A DNA stretch of 64,000 nucleotides from Chitinophaga vietnamensis (GCF_902167635.1 NZ_CABHMS010000001.1:744001-808000), one strand, 5' to 3'; counted from the first letter of the stretch, positions 27,166 to 36,992 are shown. The notes: a model not told the origin generated them from the letters alone. Numbers and translations are program-made.

Positions 27166-29967
27166 ATGAAAAGAGCACTATTTATTTTATTGGCCCTATT
27201 GTTAACCGCACCTGCGCTCCATGCACAGGTGAGCAAAGGTGGCAGGCCCTACAGCTATTCCGCTACCCTGGCCCGCGATATTCATGTTAAAACCATTGCG
27301 GCAGTACCTGCACAAAAATTGCAACTGGAAGATGAGCAAAATCTGAAACAGGGATTGCCACTTCGTATAGGCATTATCGTGCCTGTATCCTATTCCCTTG
27401 ATAATTCAGGTACCTGGACCAACCTGCCCGATGGCGGCCGCCTCTGGCGACTGCAGATAGATGTGCAAGGCGCTGTTGCCACCTCGCTCTACTATCAGGA
27501 TTTTCTTCTGCCGGAAGGCGCTACGCTCTATGTTTACAACGGTGATCATACGCAGCTGATTGGCGGCTACACCAGCGCCAACAACCAGGAAACAGGCGTG
27601 TTTGCCACCGAAATACTCAAAGGCAGCACCTGCATACTTGAATACTACGAACCGAAGGCCGTAAGCGGAAAAGGCCATTTCACGATCAGCGGCGTAAATA
27701 ATATTTACAGTAACAAGATACCGGAATCAAAAACTACGCTGACAGATAAAAGCGTGGGCGCTTCCGGTACCTGCAACGTGAACGTGAATTGTCCGGAAGG
27801 CGCCAACTGGCAGAATCAGAAACGGGCAGTTGCAAAGATCTTGCTGAAGCTGGGTTCCAGCGCCTACCTCTGTTCCGGCGCACTGGTCAACAATGCCCGT
27901 AAGGATTGCAAGCCCTACTTCCTGACAGCCAACCATTGCGGGTCCAATGCCAGCGCATCCGACTTTAACCAGTGGATTTTCTATTTCAACTACGAATCGC
28001 CCAATTGCAGCAACCCGGCTAGTGAGCCGGCCAGTAACACCATCACCGGTTGTGTGCAACGCGCCCGTGCCGGCGATGCCGGCAACGTAGAAGGATCCGA
28101 TTTCCAGCTGCTGGAATTTACCCAGGCAGTGCCTTCTTCCTACAATGTTTATTACTCCGGCTGGAATGCAGGCGCAGCGGCCAGTCCAAGTGGTGTAGGC
28201 ATCCATCATCCTGCCGGCGATATCAAAAAAATCTCTACTTATTCAGCGCCGCTCACCGCAGCTAACTATGGCGGTGGCGGTACCGCGCCGTATACCCACT
28301 GGCAGGCCAACTGGGTACAAACTCAAACCAACTGGGGTATTACTGAGGGCGGCTCATCAGGTTCTCCACTGTTCAATAATCTCGGCGAGATCGTAGGACA
28401 GCTCTCCGGCGGACCTTCCGGTTGTACGGTTGCCAACACCAGCAAATATGATTACTACGGCCAGATGGCCCGCAGCTGGACATCCAATGGTACGGATGCC
28501 CTGCATCAGCTGAAACCCTGGCTGGATCCCGATAACACCGGCGTGCTGGAACTGAGCGGCACCAACTATCCTTGCGGAGATACCACACGGCCACCTGTTT
28601 GCACGGATGTATACGAGCCCAATAACACACTCGCCACCGCGGCCAGCATCACTACGGGAACGGATATACGTGCTACGATCGCTACCGCCACAGATACAGA
28701 TTATTTCAAAATACAGCTCACAGATTCGAGCCGGCTCAATATCGTGCTGGATAACCTGCTGGCGAACTTCGACCTGAGACTGCTTTCTGCCAGTGGTACA
28801 CAGCTGGCCATCTCACAAAATACCGGCACCACCGCAGAAGCGATCACCTATACTGCCGCTGCCGGCACCTACTACCTCCAGGTGTATGGCTTTAATGGCG
28901 CGCATGCTGATTCTATCTGCTACCGCCTCAATGCTGCTGCAACGGTGCTGGGCGCTTGTACAGATCAGCTGGAACCTAACGATACGCAAGCCACTGCCGC
29001 CGCTATTGCAACGGGAACGTATATACGTGCGCAGATCGCCACAGCTACGGACGTGGATTACTACAAGTTCACCACTACTGGTACCAATGATCTCGTGATA
29101 CGCCTCGACAGCCTGCCGGCAGATTATGATCTGCAGCTGCTTTCCGCTTCCGGCACGCAACTGGGCATTTCTCAGAACGGTGGCACCACACCGGAATCTA
29201 TCACCTACGGCGCCAGCGCTGCCGGTACCTATTACCTGAAAGTATACGGTTATAACGGCGCTTTCAGCAACACCAAATGCTACCTGCTCAATGTAACGGC
29301 AACACCGGTTACTGCCTGCACAGAAGCATATGAACCGAACGATACCCGCGCCACAGCTGCCGCTATTCCTGTGAATACGGCTATTTCAGCGCAGATCTCT
29401 ACTGCAACCGATAAAGACTGGTACAAGTTTACCAATACGGCCAGTCAGCCGCATATTGAAATCTTGCTGACCAATCTCCCGGCAGATTATGATGTGGTGC
29501 TTTACAATGCGAGCGGCACACAACTGGGCATCTCACAAAATTCAGGTACCGCTAATGAAAGAATTGTGTACAACAATGGTGCAGTGGGCACTTATTACGT
29601 GCAGGTATATGGTTACAACAGCGCGTTCAGCAATACCCGGTGTTACCAACTCACGGCCAACATCAGCAGCACGCCGAAAGAGGCGCCAGCTGCAGACAAG
29701 AGCGGGAAATTTATTGGCGCCACGGATATCAGGTTGTATCCCGTGCCGGCAAGAGATATCGTATATGTGGAACTGAGCAGCCCATTCAACAAACAACAAC
29801 CGGTGATCATCACCGACATCAACGGAAAAATAGTTTACTACAAGCAACACCGTATTGTAAACGGTTTTAACCGACTGGAAATATTATTGCCGTCTGCATT
29901 AAAAGATGGTACTTATATCCTTTCTGTCGACAGATCACATTCCAGCAAATTTATATTACAACGGTAA
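27166..29967 (+). CDS. Secreted trypsin-like serine protease with PPC domains and T9SS C-terminal signal
   Basis: 933 residues. Signal peptide MKRALFILLALLLTAPALHA. Pro-region, then a lysyl-endopeptidase-like S1 domain about residues 205-470 with catalytic His257 (FLTANHCGS) and Ser398 (EGGSSGSPLF); a candidate Asp is near 311 (GSDFQLLEF). Three bacterial pre-peptidase C-terminal domains follow, each beginning YEPNNTLATA or LEPNDTQATA or YEPNDTRATA (about 482, 602, 722). The last 75 residues are a type IX secretion C-terminal domain (IRLYPVPARDIVYVEL ... GTYILSVDRSHSSKFILQR), so the enzyme goes to the cell surface or outside. Monocistronic with its own terminator. Confidence 0.93.
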   Translation: MKRALFILLALLLTAPALHAQVSKGGRPYSYSATLARDIHVKTIAAVPAQKLQLEDEQNLKQGLPLRIGIIVPVSYSLDNSGTWTNLPDGGRLWRLQIDVQGAVATSLYYQDFLLPEGATLYVYNGDHTQLIGGYTSANNQETGVFATEILKGSTCILEYYEPKAVSGKGHFTISGVNNIYSNKIPESKTTLTDKSVGASGTCNVNVNCPEGANWQNQKRAVAKILLKLGSSAYLCSGALVNNARKDCKPYFLTANHCGSNASASDFNQWIFYFNYESPNCSNPASEPASNTITGCVQRARAGDAGNVEGSDFQLLEFTQAVPSSYNVYYSGWNAGAAASPSGVGIHHPAGDIKKISTYSAPLTAANYGGGGTAPYTHWQANWVQTQTNWGITEGGSSGSPLFNNLGEIVGQLSGGPSGCTVANTSKYDYYGQMARSWTSNGTDALHQLKPWLDPDNTGVLELSGTNYPCGDTTRPPVCTDVYEPNNTLATAASITTGTDIRATIATATDTDYFKIQLTDSSRLNIVLDNLLANFDLRLLSASGTQLAISQNTGTTAEAITYTAAAGTYYLQVYGFNGAHADSICYRLNAAATVLGACTDQLEPNDTQATAAAIATGTYIRAQIATATDVDYYKFTTTGTNDLVIRLDSLPADYDLQLLSASGTQLGISQNGGTTPESITYGASAAGTYYLKVYGYNGAFSNTKCYLLNVTATPVTACTEAYEPNDTRATAAAIPVNTAISAQISTATDKDWYKFTNTASQPHIEILLTNLPADYDVVLYNASGTQLGISQNSGTANERIVYNNGAVGTYYVQVYGYNSAFSNTRCYQLTANISSTPKEAPAADKSGKFIGATDIRLYPVPARDIVYVELSSPFNKQQPVIITDINGKIVYYKQHRIVNGFNRLEILLPSALKDGTYILSVDRSHSSKFILQR

Positions 29968-29976
29968 GATTCATGC

Positions 29977-30017
29977 AAAACGCCTTCAGGCCTTGGTCTG
30001 AAGGCGTTTTCTTGTTT
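29977..30017 (+). terminator. Rho-independent terminator of the protease gene
   Basis: Perfect 13-bp stem AAAACGCCTTCAG / CTGAAGGCGTTTT (29977-29989 with 29998-30010) and a T-rich tail. Confidence 0.9.
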
Positions 30018-30130
30018 TTTTGTGATAATAAAGATGTGAGAAGGGTTTGCAGGGCTTCCAAACGGATCATCCGACCGTATTGATCAGGTATTTGGAAGAT
30101 GAAAAAATTGAAGAGGAAGCGATAGGTATA

Positions 30131-30168
30131 AAAAAATGCCCATGGAATTTCTCCATGGGCATTTTTTT
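30131..30168. terminator. Bidirectional terminator of the lectin gene
   Basis: Sixteen-base perfect arms (AAAAAATGCCCATGGA at 30131-30146 with 30152-30167) and a 5-nt loop; T-runs are present in both directions. It serves chiefly the minus-strand lectin gene that ends at 30184. Confidence 0.88.
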
Positions 30169-30183
30169 TATATTATCATTCAA

Positions 30184-31098
30184 TTATTGCGGACCGAGAT
30201 TTGTCCACGTGCCCCAACCATTGGCAGAGGTCCAGTCCAGTTCCATCAGTTCATTGTTTGAATTCAATGCAAATACCTTCAGCAGGTCCCGTGAAACTTC
30301 GCAGGCGGTAGGTGCAGAAGCAATATTGCCTTGCAGGTCTTTCCATTCCAGCCAGTCCTGACCATTTACCCATGCTTTCACCATCAGTTGATTGCTGGTG
30401 CCTTTGGCAAAAATCTCATGATTGTTTTCTGTTCTGCCAGTAGCTGCCGGTGCGGAAGAGATCTGCCCTCCCAGTTCTGCCCAGGGATACCAGTAGCCGG
30501 AAACCCAGTAAAGCTGCACCAGTTGATCATGATTGCCTTTTGCAAATACGTTGATAGTCGTAGCTGTTCTGGCAGAAACACTGGGAGCAGATGTGATGAA
30601 ACCACCATGGTCTATCCATCTACCCCATCCTCCAGATGCTGTCCAGTTAAGCTCTATCAGGTGATTGTTGGTATCTCTTGCAAAAACAGCGATGTCATTT
30701 GCAGAGATGGACGCAGAAGTGGGTACATCTGTAATATAACCACCGAGGTCTGTCCATGTAGACCAGCCTTGTCCGTCCACCCAGTTGAGTTGCAGCAAAT
30801 GGTTATTGGGCCCCTGTGCAAACACGCTGATGGTATTGGTGCTTCTGGAAGAAGCTGAGGGCGCCGATTGGATATTGCCACCAAGATTTTCCCACTTGCT
30901 CCATCCATCGTTGCTGGTCCAGTGTTTGTGCAGCAAGGTGTTGGTGGTGCTTTTGGCAAAAAGGTCTACAGAATTGGTTGTCTTTCTGCTCACAGCAGAT
31001 ACGTAAGACGAGATTTTGTAATTAGGTTCGGGATCATTTTTCTTGCAGGAGAATAGCATTACGCTTGCAGCGGCGGCCAACAAAATTTTTGATTTCAT
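30184..31098 (-). CDS. Lipoprotein beta-propeller, PLL-like (fucose-lectin type) repeats
   Basis: 304 residues from the ATG at 31098; the frame runs further upstream but overlaps the tRNA gene, and a lipoprotein signal (MKSKILLAAAASVMLFSC) starts at this ATG. The body has six clear repeats of about 46 residues with the pattern VFA-x-x-x-x-N-x-L-x-x-L-x-W, GW-x-x-W-x-x-LGG and I-x-SAPS, as in PLL-type lectins of Photorhabdus and the DUF346 family. The first residues supply the closing strand, which suggests a six- or seven-bladed disc that binds sugar on the cell surface. A -7 box lies at 31151-31158. Confidence 0.85.
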   Translation of the reverse strand: MKSKILLAAAASVMLFSCKKNDPEPNYKISSYVSAVSRKTTNSVDLFAKSTTNTLLHKHWTSNDGWSKWENLGGNIQSAPSASSRSTNTISVFAQGPNNHLLQLNWVDGQGWSTWTDLGGYITDVPTSASISANDIAVFARDTNNHLIELNWTASGGWGRWIDHGGFITSAPSVSARTATTINVFAKGNHDQLVQLYWVSGYWYPWAELGGQISSAPAATGRTENNHEIFAKGTSNQLMVKAWVNGQDWLEWKDLQGNIASAPTACEVSRDLLKVFALNSNNELMELDWTSANGWGTWTNLGPQ

Positions 31099-31150
31099 AA
31101 ATTGATTTTTGGAGATAGGAATATTTAAATGACGGAATATATGACGGTGG

Positions 31151-31158
31151 CAAAAGTA
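31151..31158 (-). promoter_or_regulatory. Bacteroidota -7 box of the lectin gene (TACTTTTG)
   Basis: Perfect TAnnTTTG on the minus strand, 52 bp before the ATG at 31098; supports that start over the upstream one. Confidence 0.55.
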
Positions 31159-31191
31159 TAAAAAAATGCAGTGCTTATCTGCCGCAATCGA

Positions 31192-31224
31192 TAAAAATAA
31201 AAAACCCGCTCTCAGAGCGGGTTT
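31192..31224 (-). terminator. Terminator of the tRNA-Asp gene
   Basis: Ten-base stem AAACCCGCTC / GAGCGGGTTT with a 3-nt loop (31202-31211 with 31215-31224), followed on the minus strand by TTTTTTATTTTT. It lies 13 bp after the tRNA. Confidence 0.88.
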
Positions 31225-31237
31225 ACTCATTTCCTCG

Positions 31238-31311
31238 CGGACCAGACGGGACTCGAACCCGCGACCTCCGCCGTGACAGGGCGGCATTCTAACCAACTGA
31301 ACTACTGATCC
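31238..31311 (-). tRNA. tRNA-Asp (GTC anticodon)
   Basis: 74-nt cloverleaf on the minus strand. Acceptor stem GGATCAG pairs with CTGGTCC (with one T:G), anticodon loop CTGTCAC gives anticodon GTC, T-arm is GCGGG-TTCGAGT-CCCGT, discriminator base G as expected for tRNA-Asp. The CCA end is not encoded. Confidence 0.95.
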
Positions 31312-31617
31312 TCAATACTGGCGGCCTTTTGAGCCGTTTTCTATCCCCTGATTGGGGTTGCAAATATAGGCACAATTATTTCAAACCTCCAAATTTTTTT
31401 CTTCTCCCCCGGGAAAAATTGTAATGCCACCAGTTTTACCGGCCTCCAATGCGGAGCTAACTTTTCGTATGCCCGTAATAGTAATACAGCCCTGTAAAAC
31501 CGCGGATCCGGTCACATAATATGATTTTAAGCAATTTTTAATAGGTGTGTTAACAACTGATAACAAATAACATGAAAATTATGCAGTATATTGATACTGT
31601 CACTAAAATCATCTTTT
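31312..31617. other. Intergenic region, 306 bp
   Basis: Contains the upstream part of the tRNA gene and the leader of the GlsB-like gene. No ORF with a credible start and no further RNA gene are seen. Confidence 0.6.
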
Positions 31618-31857
31618 ATGATCTGGACTATCATAATCGGCGGCGTAGCAGGATGGCTGGCCGGTAAACTCATGCGTGGTGAAGGTTTCGGGGTAATAAT
31701 AGATATTGTTGTCGGTGTGATTGGCGGCTGGTTCGGCGGTTGGCTCTTCGGCAAACTCGGTATCCATATGGGCAGCAGCCTCTTAGGATCATTGATAGTT
31801 GCCCTGATCGGCTCTGTAATCCTTATCTGGCTTATCCGCCTTATCAAACGCGGGTGA
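31618..31857 (+). CDS. GlsB/YeaQ/YmgE-family small membrane protein
   Basis: 79 residues from the ATG at 31618 (MIWTIIIGGVAGWLAGKLMR). Three hydrophobic Gly-rich helices with the family pattern GGVAGWLAGKLMRG, GVIGGWFGGWLFGKLG and SLIVALIGSVILIWLIR. Members are stress-linked inner-membrane proteins of unclear action. Own terminator at 31883. Confidence 0.92.
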   Translation: MIWTIIIGGVAGWLAGKLMRGEGFGVIIDIVVGVIGGWFGGWLFGKLGIHMGSSLLGSLIVALIGSVILIWLIRLIKRG

Positions 31858-31882
31858 CAGCAATGTCAGAGCAGAAAATTTT

Positions 31883-31916
31883 AAAAAAGCGCTCCGTATG
31901 CGGAGCGCTTTTTTTT
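31883..31916 (+). terminator. Terminator of the GlsB-like gene
   Basis: Fourteen-base perfect arms AAAAAAGCGCTCCG / CGGAGCGCTTTTTT (31883-31896 with 31901-31914), 4-nt loop, eight T at the end. Confidence 0.9.
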
Positions 31917-32113
31917 ATACTTGCAGCAGCACGCTGATTAGCTGTATATCCTTTGCTGTAAAGCATTTCAGAGGATAGCGGATAAATAGATTCTGTAGAG
32001 AATCTGTAGAAAATATTAATAAACCGTTACCGGATAGTTATGAAATAATTAAATGGTTTCACACGCATAAATATTTGAAATGATCGCGTATAAATTCGCA
32101 TCAAATTCAAATT

Positions 32114-34675
32114 ATGTACAAACAAATGATCCGATTCATTTCTTTTGTACTGTGCATGTTACTTTTTCAGAAAACCTATAGCCAGACCAGTGTCAACCAA
32201 CATCGTACGCAGGTCAGAGACACCATCTCAAAAGTAAAGCAGTTACATCAGGTATCCGTATTCGGTACACTCAGCAGGGAAGAAGAACCCGGCTCCAGAG
32301 CCCGCGAACGACATGCGGACAATGTCACCAACATCATCTCTTCCCGCGCCATGGAACGTTCGCCGGATATCAATGCCGCCAACGTTTTGCAACGCATGAG
32401 CGGCATTACCGTGCAACGCTCCGGCGGCGGCGATGAAGCGTATTCCATCATCCGCGGTATGGAACCGCGTTACAACAACACGCTGGTAAATGGCGTGAAG
32501 ATCGCCAGCCCGGATGAGAAATCGAGGTTCGTGCCTTTAAACATCATCCCGTCTGATCTGCTGAGCAGCATCGAGATCAGCAAATCACTACTGCCTGAAA
32601 TGGAAGGCGATGCCATCGGCGGCACCGTGAATATGATCATGAAAGATGCGCCGGACTCCCTTACCTTCAAAGCCACGGCAGCACTGGGTTACAGCCAGCT
32701 GTTCTTCGACCGCCGCTACATCGGGTTCGGAAAAAATGAAATACGCCCGCTCAGCCCTCTGCAACGCAATCCACCGGGATATAAAGCGCAACCGGATGAT
32801 TTTTCCCGTTCCAACCTCGACTTCAAGCCGCAAACACCACTGCCCACAGGCGTTTTCGGGTTTACCTATACGCAACGTTTTCTGAAGGATAAACTGGGTA
32901 TTATCATCGCAGATAATATACAGCAACAGTATTATGGAGATAACAGCCAGTTCAATGGCATCTCACCGGAAAACCAGACCATCTCCAACAAGCTGCACGC
33001 CATAGATGTGTCTAACAGGCAAGGTAGTACGCAGCAGCTGAACAATGGCCTGATCACGCATATCGATTACCGGTTCAATGAACGTCATCATATTGGTGTG
33101 GATAACCTGTTCCTCTACTCTTACCTCGCGCAGGCGCGCCTCAGCAACGATACCACCCTGGATGGAACCGGCCGCCATGGCCCCGGCACCGGGCAGGTAT
33201 TTTTTAACGATCGTTCTCTCACACAGAAAGAATATATCGAGAACCTGAAAGTATCCGGCCGACATCTGCTCACGCCTGCATTACTGCTCGATTGGGCCGG
33301 TATCTGGTCTGCCGCCGGCAAGCGCGCGCCAGACAGGGCCACCCTCACCACCGACCTGCTCGTAAGGCCCGACTATACCGTTACGGACCGTTACTTCGAT
33401 GGCATAGAACACATCTGGCAGAAGAATAACGATCACGACTATACGGGGATGATCAACCTCGCCTGGCGCACCGCCTTGGGCGCGCATCCCCTGGAATTGA
33501 AAGCCGGCGGTTTGTACCGCTCCAAATCGAGGTACAATACCCAGGACCTCTACGATCTCAGGCCGCCTACTGTTAACAGCAATGGCGGCGCCACCAGTGG
33601 TAAGCCACCTTTCACAGATATCTATAGCGCACAATGGTCCGTATTCAACAGCGCTGGCTCCGGCGCCTATGATCCTAATGCCTACACCGCAGATGAGAAA
33701 GTGACCGCCGCTTACATACAAGCAAAACTGCAATGGGAGCGGCTGGACATCGCCGGCGGCCTGCGTTGGGAAAATACTTTACAAGATTTCACCACCGCCA
33801 AACAAAGCATCACGGCCGTTACATCCGCCACCATCAAGTATTACGACCTCCTGCCAAGTGTGAACCTGAAGTATCGTCTGGCCCCTTTACAAAACCTGCG
33901 GCTGTCTTATTATAAATCGATCTCCCGCCCTAATTACTTCGAGCTGGTGCCTTACACCATCCGTGGCCTCGACTTCGACGAGCGCGGGAACCCCTACCTG
34001 AAACATGCCATCGCAGATAATTTCGACCTGCGCTATGAATGGTATCCGCATGGAGAAGAACAGCTCTTTGCCGGCGTATTCTACAAACGCATCCAGGACC
34101 CGATAGAACTGGGACTGCTGGATGCCGGCATCAGCGGCGGACAGATCTACTATACCCCACAGAATTATGGCACGGCCCACAACTATGGCTTTGAACTGGC
34201 CTTCACCCGCTACTGGGGACGTATAGGCGTGACCGGTAATTATACCTATACCCATTCTGCTATCACCACGCCCAAACAATTGTATTACCAGGCCAATCAC
34301 GATGCCGGCCTGCCGCAGATCGACAGCTTTCATGTGAATGAAACACGGCCACTGCAAGGACAATCGGATCACATCGTGAACCTCTCCCTGTTGTACCGCG
34401 ATACCAAACATGGCCTGTTTGCGCAGCTGGCCTATGGCTTCATCGGTCGCACATTGGCGGAAGTGTCTATTTATTACGCATCGGATTATTATCAGCGTCC
34501 TATGTCAACACTCGCGTTCTCCATGGAAAAGGATGTACGTCGCCATCTAACCATATTCGGAAAGTTCAACAATCTGCTCAACACCGCCACCACCGTGGAA
34601 GCGCAGCGAACGTTACTGGTAGCAAAATATGCGTATCAAGCTACCTATAGTGTAGGTATCAGGTATAATCACTAA
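32114..34675 (+). CDS. TonB-dependent outer-membrane receptor
   Basis: 853 residues. Signal peptide MYKQMIRFISFVLCMLLFQKTYS. There is no STN or carboxypeptidase-D-like domain, unlike the SusC at 2142. The plug is at about residues 55-180 (NAANVLQRMSGITVQRSGGG, then ISKSLLPEMEGDAIGGTVN) and the barrel fills the rest, ending in the typical aromatic strand (YSVGIRYNH). The short form resembles TonB receptors for small ligands such as chelated metals or cofactors. The next gene, 18 bp downstream, codes for a lipoprotein and is probably its partner. Ligand unknown. Confidence 0.93.
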   Translation: MYKQMIRFISFVLCMLLFQKTYSQTSVNQHRTQVRDTISKVKQLHQVSVFGTLSREEEPGSRARERHADNVTNIISSRAMERSPDINAANVLQRMSGITVQRSGGGDEAYSIIRGMEPRYNNTLVNGVKIASPDEKSRFVPLNIIPSDLLSSIEISKSLLPEMEGDAIGGTVNMIMKDAPDSLTFKATAALGYSQLFFDRRYIGFGKNEIRPLSPLQRNPPGYKAQPDDFSRSNLDFKPQTPLPTGVFGFTYTQRFLKDKLGIIIADNIQQQYYGDNSQFNGISPENQTISNKLHAIDVSNRQGSTQQLNNGLITHIDYRFNERHHIGVDNLFLYSYLAQARLSNDTTLDGTGRHGPGTGQVFFNDRSLTQKEYIENLKVSGRHLLTPALLLDWAGIWSAAGKRAPDRATLTTDLLVRPDYTVTDRYFDGIEHIWQKNNDHDYTGMINLAWRTALGAHPLELKAGGLYRSKSRYNTQDLYDLRPPTVNSNGGATSGKPPFTDIYSAQWSVFNSAGSGAYDPNAYTADEKVTAAYIQAKLQWERLDIAGGLRWENTLQDFTTAKQSITAVTSATIKYYDLLPSVNLKYRLAPLQNLRLSYYKSISRPNYFELVPYTIRGLDFDERGNPYLKHAIADNFDLRYEWYPHGEEQLFAGVFYKRIQDPIELGLLDAGISGGQIYYTPQNYGTAHNYGFELAFTRYWGRIGVTGNYTYTHSAITTPKQLYYQANHDAGLPQIDSFHVNETRPLQGQSDHIVNLSLLYRDTKHGLFAQLAYGFIGRTLAEVSIYYASDYYQRPMSTLAFSMEKDVRRHLTIFGKFNNLLNTATTVEAQRTLLVAKYAYQATYSVGIRYNH

Positions 34676-34693
34676 CACTTAAAACTGAATTTC

Positions 34694-35890
34694 ATGCAAC
34701 AACCCATTTTCGCTGCTCGCACCAGTTTCCGGGCGATGGCACTCGCGGCACTGGCAGCAGTCTCGCTGTTAGCCGCCTGCTCCAAATCCAATTCCGTGAT
34801 CACGAACCAGCCGGCGATATTGCCCGCCAACGCGATCACCGCTACAACGCTCGCCGGTGGCGCTGTAAAAGGAGTTATGTTATCCGACTCCACCTACACC
34901 ATCAATGGTAATATCACCGTACTTGCTTCCGATACCCTCACCATACAGCCCGGCGTTACCATCAGGGTAACCAAAAATTCTGCTTTCTATGTGCAGGGGA
35001 TGATCATTTCAGAAGGTACAAAAGATAAACCGATCACCTTTACGACGCCTACGCAGCAAGCCGGCGACTGGGGCGGCATCCAGGCTGATAGCGCCAAATA
35101 CGTGAGCTTCAAATGGACCAAACTCCTATGGACCGGCGGGCCGGATTCCAGCGGCAATCCACGTAAAACGCTCTTCGTGGCAGCGCCCATACAGGTGAAC
35201 GTGTGGGATTGCTGGATACAGGGCGGCCAGGATGATGGCGTACGTTGCCAGAACGGCGCTAAAATCAGCATCCTGCGTAACACCATCGATGCACAAGGCA
35301 CCACCGACGGAGAAGCCATCAACATCAAAACCGGCGCCACCGGCGATATCGCCTACAACGTGATCTGGGGCGGCGCAGGCAGCGCTATCAAAATTGAAAC
35401 CTCTACCACCGTGCAGATACCTACCACCTACGTACGTGTATACAACAACACTTGCGTAGACAATGGCTTCCGCCGTGGCGCCGCCGAGCCAGGAAGAGGC
35501 ATCCTCTGCGATGCTTTCGGCAGCGGTGAGTTCTTCAATAACCTCATCGTCAACAACTATCAAGGCCTGGATATCGCGCCGGATGCGGATACCGCCAAGG
35601 TAACCTACGGTAACAATTTCTTTTATGCTACCGTCGACACCCTGCGCGCAGGCTTCTATCCTGTTGGCTCTGTAGGCAAACCTCAATCCGGTGATATCAT
35701 CTCCACGGGCTCCAATAACAACAACCCGATGTTCATCACCTACACCAGCAATCCGCCAAACCCTTCTCTGCGCAACAATCCCAACAACTTCCACCTGCAA
35801 TCAGGATCTCCTGCAATAGGCAAAGGCAAGGCCTCCTACAACAACGATATCGGCGCCTTCACAAGCGATGGCAAAGGGAACCAGCATTGA
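34694..35890 (+). CDS. Lipoprotein with right-handed beta-helix fold
   Basis: 398 residues; lipoprotein signal ending SLLAAC (Cys29). Short repeated beta-helix coils follow, for example DTLTIQPGVTIRVTKNSAF, ISILRNTIDAQGTTDGEAI and NNTCVDNGF; such parallel beta-helices are found in pectate-lyase-like and binding proteins. No catalytic residues can be assigned. It is 18 bp after the TonB receptor and is likely a surface partner that catches or presents the ligand. Confidence 0.82.
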   Translation: MQQPIFAARTSFRAMALAALAAVSLLAACSKSNSVITNQPAILPANAITATTLAGGAVKGVMLSDSTYTINGNITVLASDTLTIQPGVTIRVTKNSAFYVQGMIISEGTKDKPITFTTPTQQAGDWGGIQADSAKYVSFKWTKLLWTGGPDSSGNPRKTLFVAAPIQVNVWDCWIQGGQDDGVRCQNGAKISILRNTIDAQGTTDGEAINIKTGATGDIAYNVIWGGAGSAIKIETSTTVQIPTTYVRVYNNTCVDNGFRRGAAEPGRGILCDAFGSGEFFNNLIVNNYQGLDIAPDADTAKVTYGNNFFYATVDTLRAGFYPVGSVGKPQSGDIISTGSNNNNPMFITYTSNPPNPSLRNNPNNFHLQSGSPAIGKGKASYNNDIGAFTSDGKGNQH

Positions 35891-35907
35891 TTGACGCGAG
35901 ATTGGCC

Positions 35908-36082
35908 GGATTTAGATCAGGATTTATCAGGATTAAGATTAAAGATTGGCGGAAGATCAACGAGGTTCCAGCCCTTGAAGCGCTCAAAGCGCTTCAAGGG
36001 CTATCGCCGCGAATATCTTCCCGCCAATCTTTTAATCTTTATTAATCCTGATAAAAAATCCTGTAACTTCAACCTTAAATCC
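35908..36082. repeat. Intergenic imperfect palindrome with GGATTTA-like arms (copy 2)
   Basis: A perfect 14-bp stem (GCCCTTGAAGCGCT, 35971-35984, with 35988-36001) forms the core. Outside it both flanks carry related, inverted AGATTGGCGG, GATTAA and CAGGATT units, ending in GGATTTA on the left and TAAATCCT on the right. Arm matching is imperfect with several gaps. It resembles the palindromes at 12989 and 59206 but starts 18 bp after the stop codon rather than inside it. Confidence 0.75.
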
Positions 36083-36144
36083 TGAGCCAGACAACCTTCG
36101 CGTTCATACAATTTCCTATATTGCAGCCGCAAACCCTGTACACT

Positions 36145-36960
36145 ATGTCAACCACGCTTATCCTGATCATCGTTAACGTTATTTTTTCCTGGATCGGATT
36201 TCGCAATCCCACTTTTTATGAGCAATGTATCTTTGAGATAGATAAGATTTTGGTGCTGAGAGATTACAAACGCCTCCTCACATCCGGTTTCCTGCATGCC
36301 GACTGGCGGCACCTGGTCATGAATATGTTTTCCTTGTTACTGTTCAGTAATACCCTGGAAGGGGCGGTGGGGTCTTCCGGTTTTCTGTTGATCTATTTTT
36401 GCAGTTTGCTGGGCGGCAGCCTTTTCATGCTTTTTGTACATCGCTATCAAAGTGATTACCGCGCTTTGGGCGCCAGTGGCGCAGTATGCGGCGTGATCTT
36501 CGCCGCTATCGCGTATCAGCCGGATATGATGGTGTTCCTTTGGATACTGCCGGTTCCAGGTTGGATATTTGGTATCGGCTATGTGCTGTATACTATTATG
36601 GGCATGTTCCGGCGTAGTGATAATATCGGCCACGACGCGCACCTGTCGGGCGGTGTAACCGGTATGCTGCTGATGATAGCTATGAGGCCATATATTTTAC
36701 CGGAGCATCCTGTTGTGATTGCGGCTATATTGCTGCCGGTGCTTGTGGTAGCCGGCCTGCTGATACGCAACCCGCATATCCTGTTGACAGACTCCTCACA
36801 AAAGGCTTTTATGAATATCGACCAGCGCTATAATGCCGCCAGAACCAGCCGCCGCAAAGAGGTGGACGCCCTCCTTGAAAAGATACACGAAAAAGGAATA
36901 AACAGTCTTACCCAGGCAGAGCGCAACTTACTGGACGAATATTCACAGGAGATAAATTGA
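36145..36960 (+). CDS. Rhomboid-family intramembrane serine protease
   Basis: 271 residues from the ATG at 36145 (an in-frame TTG at 36121 is not needed). Six or seven membrane helices. Catalytic Ser111 in LGASGAV and His166 in GHDAHLSGG form the rhomboid dyad; the HxxxN loop (HADWRHLVMN) is present near residue 50. It cuts membrane proteins inside the bilayer; the substrate is unknown. The C-terminal tail is cytosolic and charged. The metallopeptidase follows 32 bp later and is probably in the same operon. Confidence 0.92.
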   Translation: MSTTLILIIVNVIFSWIGFRNPTFYEQCIFEIDKILVLRDYKRLLTSGFLHADWRHLVMNMFSLLLFSNTLEGAVGSSGFLLIYFCSLLGGSLFMLFVHRYQSDYRALGASGAVCGVIFAAIAYQPDMMVFLWILPVPGWIFGIGYVLYTIMGMFRRSDNIGHDAHLSGGVTGMLLMIAMRPYILPEHPVVIAAILLPVLVVAGLLIRNPHILLTDSSQKAFMNIDQRYNAARTSRRKEVDALLEKIHEKGINSLTQAERNLLDEYSQEIN

Positions 36961-36992
36961 TGCGCATTATATTTAATGTCAAACACGCTACT

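Noticed and set aside
31099-31296. Upstream extension of the lectin gene
   Set aside because: It would overlap the tRNA-Asp gene and its terminator, and the lipoprotein signal starts at 31098.
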